Source of the DNA: Rotaria socialis
Lineage: Eukaryota; Rotifera; Eurotatoria; Philodinida; Philodinidae
Direction of reading: 5' to 3'
Assembly (NCBI GenBank): GCA_905331475.1
Contig: CAJNYU010001455.1
Coordinates: 1 to 64,000 of the forward strand
Length of the DNA: 64,000 bases
Shown piece by piece: positions 58,655 through 64,000 of the stretch. Made by a program: the position numbers and the translations under genes. The notes beneath the pieces were generated by a model. The model made no database searches. It saw only the letters and a program-made list of their open reading frames with translations, and was not told where the DNA came from. Position 1 is the first letter of the stretch. Each line of letters opens with the position of its first letter.

Positions 58655-59816
58655 TTATTGTTCATTGGCGACATTTTCTATCTGAAATGTTTTGATTCCT
58701 ATTGGCAGTGTCAACCAACAACGAATAAATTCATTCAATTTGAACAACTTATCTCGATGATCATGATGCGATTTGAATTGTATTGAATTATCATGTATCC
58801 AATCACAGAATGATATATTAAATGTACATGTTCGATACGATGCACATAGACGACGTGATTCATCGGAATGATCACCACAATCATCAGTCGTATCACAAAT
58901 ACGAACTTTAGGTATACAGGAACCACGTGCACAGTGAAATCGATCTGCTGCTTGACATTCGCTTGCATTAACAATCGGAGGTAAATGACAGCGAGCGATG
59001 TTCGTATCGTCAATAGCAACCCATCGAAGTGTTGTTGAATGTTTTGAATCAAATGATATTTGAAATGGTACATCAACACAACCAATTATAATATTTACTT
59101 TTGTCCAATTGGTCATTGCGTGATAATGAAATTGTTGTAATATTGCTCGTTCAGTTTGATTATCAGTTAATAACATAGCATTCAATTGATTTGATGAAAC
59201 ACCAGTTAAGTAAACCCAGAATTCCAGAAGACATGTTGAACTTGCTTGGCTAAGAACAGGTGTTATTAAGCGTGCTGATAAATTTAGAGCCGTTCCATCC
59301 GATATTGATAAATACATATAATTCCCAGTAGGACTATATGATGCATGATCAAATGGTGATCGTTGATTATCTGCGGCTAATGCTCCGTTTGAACGAAGTT
59401 TCCACATAAGTGACCCTTTACTAACACCATTCCAACCACATAAAGAACTTGGTGTGCCATCAAGTGTACAATTACTACATGAATGTTCATCACCGGCATT
59501 TTGGCAATCAACAATAAAGTCGCATACCTTAAATAAAAATCTCTTTAGATTGTCGACTGATGTGTTTTTCAAATAAAATTATGACGTGGGCGTGATTGGA
59601 TATTAAATCTACATCTAATTTTGGTATCACATATCTTTTCTTTATCAATGCATCGACCGCTTTCCATGCACATGAATTGATTAGAAACCTCACATGAACT
59701 TGTTGTTGCAACAGTAACTAAATGAATCTTGAATAAAATAAAACCTTTTTTAAATCATTTACAATCAATACCTGTAGCACTGTTTTTGACGAGTGTTACA
59801 TCGATTTCTGTAGTGA
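58655..59816 (-). CDS. MAM and LDL-receptor class A domain protein, 5' end not found
   Basis: The main exon (59527-58655) encodes the end of an LDLa module (CDFIVDCQNAGDEHSC) and a MAM domain. The MAM domain runs from CTLDGTPSSLCGWNG through CLLEFWVYLTGVSSNQLNAM to LRWVAIDDTNIARC. A second, complete LDLa follows (FHCARGSCIPKVRICDTTDD, CGDHSDE). A second MAM start (TCTFNISFCDW) runs only about 50 residues before a stop. Upstream exons 59816-59772 (Thr/Val-rich) and from 59717 (SSCEVSNQFMCMESGRCIDK) carry the beginning of the first LDLa. The splice between that exon and the main one is unclear, because both carry an ICD/VCD...C segment. Such proteins are extracellular and often act in adhesion. 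The truncated last domain suggests a shortened or decaying gene. Confidence 0.7.
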
Positions 59817-59822
59817 CTATTT

Positions 59823-62246
59823 AAAACAATGTATGCCATTGTGAAGAAAAACCTATTTAACTATCTTTAATTATAGCGAGACTTGCGCTGTGGTTCTTAT
59901 TTTCGCTTTACTCATGCCCTGTAGTCTTTTCTAAAAAAATCAAAATTTTATACTGCCTGACTGCGTTCGGAATATGTGATTCACGTTTAATAAAAACAAA
60001 CTGGACATGTTTTTTGAGAAAATCATTCCTATCTATAAAACTTACCCACAATACTCATCCAGTATAGAAAAATAGACAAGATTTCAAAACGATGCATGTT
60101 CTAAATTTTCTAAACAAATTTTTCGTAAGGAAAATTACATATTTCTAAAATAGAAAACGACATGAACTTTCGTTTGGGCAACAATAAAAGTGGAACGATA
60201 TGATGTAGAAGATAATTAGCTTATTCTAAGCACTATATATATTTCTTGAACATACTAATTCAAAGAGTTATTTTGAAATATTACGCGGAAAATTTTATGA
60301 AAGAACATTGTAGCGTAAATATATATATACATACGATAGAATGCGACCAAAGATTGCAGCAACAAATAAAAATAAAAACACTTTTGATGCCAATTAATTC
60401 CACGATTTGCTTAACCACCTACACCTACAATCACAGTCGTTTCATCAATTTACTTTGACAAAAATGAATCCATTCACGAGAATCACAAGCTTTACTATAC
60501 TCTATTCACATTCAAATTCTATTTGAGGACCAAACGATAACAACTGACAAAAAAAGGTTTGCTTTGAATCATATATTAAATAGAGAGAGAGAGAGGGATT
60601 TCAAGACAGTGTAAGATTAGAAAGTGAGAAATTTGAATTTTATCAGTATTTACTTTTATTCTTTAGTCATGAGCGAGAGTCAACCAAGTGACCCTTCTCC
60701 AATAGACATTTCGATTTTGACTCACCGATTTGAGGGTATCGTGGGCATCAACATTCAAAACGGATTCCTTGGATTGTTAATTTTTGATACGTAGATGGCT
60801 CGACGACAAGTCAGTAAAACGCAAAGCTTTCGACCAGTCTATCGGGTCTTCCCGAGGGTATCAAAATGAAAAGGATTTTTTTCGTATCGATGCTTCATAT
60901 TCGGTCTTCAAAATGAGCAGCATTAAGGAGATTGGGACATAGGTGAATTAATTAGTAGTTTAAAGATTGTTATTTTAAAATGCACAATAACTTACAAAAT
61001 AAAATAAGAAAACATTTTTAATTTGAAGAAAAATACACTTTGGACATCTGTAACTGAAGAAAAGGCTTTTTTTTTTTATCGAGTTTCAAGTACGAAATAA
61101 AGAGCTTATTTGATAAATAATTAATTTACACGACAAAGCATAAAATCAATATTTATTAATCTTTTCAACGATTCAAACAACTAAATCAGTAGAAAAACGC
61201 TTGTAGATTTCGGTCTCATTTCTTATTTTTTCATCATTCAATGTTGAAGACCTTTTAGAAAATTAGGGAAAATCTATTCTGAACATAGATCCATGTTTGA
61301 AGAAATTTTACGAAATCAAAATTCAACTTCACCATTTGTATCTGTTTTTCGTTTACTCGAAACTTCGCAGTGTTTAAGTGCTTGGAATTCGGTGCCTGTC
61401 AATGGGCCCGAAATCGCAACAGAGCCTACGAAAAATATGTTTCATATTTTCAAATGCTTGCCACATCTAGTATATGCATTATTTTTTAGTCCGCTTGGGC
61501 CTATTATATTTCTAAAAAAAAGCATACGCTCTATTATTCACAATTAACGAAAAATATATTAACCATTCAGAACTATCGCAATGAGATAATATACTAAAAG
61601 AAATGAAATTGTGCTTGTGAGCAAACAATAGATGCGTATGGTAAGACTGACAGCAGAAATTCCTGGTCTATGAATTCTGTAATTGATTGCTAGAATAAAA
61701 AAAAAAACACTATATTCATTAAGATAGTTGTGAACACGAATGTGATATGATGAAAAATAATTACTGTGACTTTTATGAACGGTAAAGTTGTGGAGAAGCT
61801 ATTGTTATATTGTAGTTTCCTGGAAGGGGATGGTCACAGCTGGAACATTGGTCAAACATTGTCGTAATTCTATTCACTTTGTAAATGGAGATGAATTTTT
61901 TCAACCATTCTACATTATTATTTATTATGAAAAATAACCAAATATTTAATGAACATAATCTAATATGCATCTCTTTTTTTTTATACATTCGTTCACTGAA
62001 TAAAGCATTCTTCGGTTCGCTTTGTCATCGAATGACGACGTGTACTCGAAGTAGAAAAAAACAACAAACAAGAATATTAGCAAAACTGTCCAAATATGAA
62101 ACGAGCAATAGCACACAAACACACACGCACGCACACTCACACAAAAGAAACAAAATTACATTCAGAAATTAATAAAGAGATCCTATGTGTAAAACGAAAG
62201 CGAACAGTTGAACATCGTTGAGCAATGGAAAGCAAAAGAATCACAA
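59823..62246. other. gene-poor stretch with simple repeats
   Basis: No supported gene. An (AG)n run lies at 60582-60596 and a CA-rich run (ACACACGCACGCACACTCAC) at 62118-62140. A plus-strand frame at 61293-61547 (LLETSQCLSAWNSVPVNGPE) has some protein-like text, but no context or known family. Confidence 0.4.
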
Positions 62247-63641
62247 TTAACTTTTCATATTCGTATCTATGGATCCCGATGTTGATGATGAGGATGAGGA
62301 TGATTGTAATCGTTCATCATTGTTCTCTGCAACTACCGTTTGATGATTTGTATTCGATCCATTGGCAATGTTTAATGGTGTCTCACGACGTTCTTCAAGT
62401 GGATTAGTAAATGCATCATCAAGGCCAGCCATTGTTATTAATTCACCCAATCTGTAAAATAGAAGGATTGTTTATTTTTCAACTCAATTTTGAAAAACAA
62501 AGAAATGTACCGTTTTGATCTAAGAAAATCTAGAAATTTTTGAAATTTCTGAAATGTATTTTCTACTACTGCACAAAAATGATCCTGTTCTCGTTGCGCT
62601 AGATCATTTTTTGATAAAACCTAATTAATAAATAGATAAAACATTAATAATACGAAGTAGAATATTTATTTTACTTGTTGAAGTTGTTCTTCTAATTGTC
62701 GTTTAGCTTGCCGCTCTTCGCGTAATTTACTTTCTAATCGTTGAATTCGACTCTAAAACAATCAACTATGACTATGAATCTAATTTCAAAAATATCTTTT
62801 CAAACAACATACAATTGGATTTTCTTTTAATTGTTGCTGTTGCAAATCACCACCAGTACCATTGCCATAAATCGATTCTTCTGATGAATGGAAGCCACGT
62901 GTTGGTAATTTAGGTGGAAATCCCCTAAGAAAAGCAACGAGACTCTCAAATAAATGAACACTTTGTAAGTAGACAAAGAAAACCACTATATCTGTCAAAA
63001 GATTCAAGTAATTTATATTCAAAACTCTTTTCATAATCCATGCTCAACTCTTAAAATATGTAAATGAGGAAATAGTTTGGATATTGATATACAAGTAAAA
63101 ATTATATCAATTCGATTTATCAATATTATAGGTGGTTAGTCATGCTTTCCTTTTAGAATGAATTCGTTTTTTTATGTACATATAAACATACGGTAATCGA
63201 CTTGCACGAGCAGCTGTTCTCCATGGTATTCCATCACTTCTGGGTTCAGTTGAAACAGACCCAGTGGATTTACTTCGTTGTAACTTAGCTGGATCAACAG
63301 GTGTTTTGGGATTGAAATAAGCTGGTCGATTAGCACCAGTTGTTGTCGTTGTTCGAGCAATTTTTGAACGAGGCCGTCGAGGAGATTCAAGTTTTAACCA
63401 TTTATACTAAATTTTAACAAGGAAATGAATTCTTATTTTATCTTTAATCGAATACAAACTTCACACAAACGATCATCTTCACAATTAATTAACAATTGTT
63501 CAATTAATTTCTCCATGATATCACGATCAACAAGAGGATTATTACGAATATCAATGATATGTATCAGACTATTGTATTTAGCTGCATTTAAAAATTCTTT
63601 TGCACCATTTGTTGATATAGCACAATCTTGAAGATCGAGTG
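62247..63641 (-). CDS. CEP78: CEP78 (centrosomal protein of 78 kDa), C-terminal exons
   Basis: Six exons in phase: 63641-63460, 63406-63192, 62924-62813, 62752-62675, 62620-62511 and 62451-62247. The first holds the end of the leucine-rich repeats (KEFLNAAKYNSLIHIIDIRN, NPLVDRDIMEKLIEQ). The second contains GIPWRTAARASRLPGFPPKL across the splice, matching the conserved LPWRTAERA...GFP of CEP78. A coiled coil follows (SRIQRLESKLREERQAKRQL), then VENTFQKFQKFLDFL and LGELITMAGLDDAF, matching the vertebrate SFQKFHAFLDLL...LATMAGI block. CEP78 is a mother-centriole protein needed for normal cilia, which fits a ciliated animal. The N-terminal repeats lie beyond the window. The C-terminal tail is Ser-rich. 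Confidence 0.9.
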
Positions 63642-64000
63642 CTGAAAAAGAAAACCAATAGTCGTTTATTATCTTAGATCAAAAGCATATCGAGAAATTT
63701 TTGTTTACATAATTAAATATTTAATTCATTTTTGCACGATACTACGAATATATCGTAAGGAAAAGAAAACATTCTATTTCCTGCTTAATCAATGCACGGA
63801 ATGGCATTTATGTCAATGACTTAATTGTATGTCATCTCATCGATTTTAAGAGCAGTTGTCGAGGCTAAAAAAACTACTTCCGATTAATTCTATTAAAGGA
63901 ATGAAAGAAAAAACTAATATCTTTTAACTATAAACAACTGTGATGTAAAAAATAGATAGATAATTTTAGAAAACTGTATTCTTTCATCAAATTAATTTTG
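63642..64000. other. intron of CEP78, nothing else recognised
   Basis: AT-rich sequence upstream of an AG acceptor for the first visible CEP78 exon. No further leucine-rich exon is readable before the window end. Confidence 0.5.

Overview
The window looks like nuclear DNA from a bdelloid rotifer (an inference). The grounds are an AT-rich animal genome with many 50-70 base GT-AG introns, members of F-box/leucine-rich and NHL-repeat families of the kind abundant in bdelloids, metazoan genes (voltage-gated sodium channel, CEP78, claudin-like, MAM/LDLa, cathepsin L-like), and many short stretches of the TGTGGG word, which is the telomeric repeat reported for bdelloids. No ribosomal RNA gene, CRISPR array or convincing tRNA was seen. 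At least seven assembly joins (N, often beside poly-G or poly-C) break the window, so long-range order is not fully reliable.

Layout. 1-3000: decayed DNA with two word-rich repeat islands and a poly-G/N/poly-C join. 3001-6260 (+): the 3' nine exons of a voltage-gated sodium channel with unusual residues in the selectivity filter and inactivation gate. 7960-9170 (-): two small unrecognised genes. 10896-12818 (+): an F-box protein with one 28-residue leucine-rich repeat per exon. 14194-16813: a small MITE beside an unrecognised acidic gene and a complex fold-back repeat. 18440-19971 (+): a four-span membrane protein. 20404-23060 (-): two tandem decayed F-box family genes, one split by the MITE. 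23851-24350 (+): a decayed unrecognised gene carrying another repeat. 25223-28256 (-): a membrane-anchored NHL-repeat protein. 29131-33588: mostly empty. 33589-34317 (+): a secreted protein with the hallmarks of a lytic polysaccharide monooxygenase. 37718-38695 (-): a secreted protein of unknown function. 40842-42080 (+): a claudin-like protein.

43690-49830 is an inverted pair of cathepsin L-like genes whose catalytic cysteine is aspartate in both copies. One copy has a 618-base fold-back element in an intron, and the other preserves the empty site. Between the arms lie the C-terminal part of an OCH1-like glycosyltransferase and a hAT-type element. 49850-52440 (+) is a spliced hAT-like transposase gene, followed by a truncated Tc1 element. 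The N-terminal part of an OCH1-like glycosyltransferase sits at 54562-54830, in the wrong order relative to the C-terminal part. 56823-57640 is a third, broken cathepsin copy. 58655-59816 (-) encodes a MAM/LDLa protein, and 62247-63641 (-) holds the C-terminal exons of CEP78.

The genes do not form one pathway. The main theme is host genes embedded in small DNA transposons. A recurrent short hairpin built on a telomere-like word (AGGGTGTGGGTGTG and variants) occurs about a dozen times, twice next to a hammerhead-ribozyme-like motif. No retrovirus-like or capsid-bearing element was recognised.
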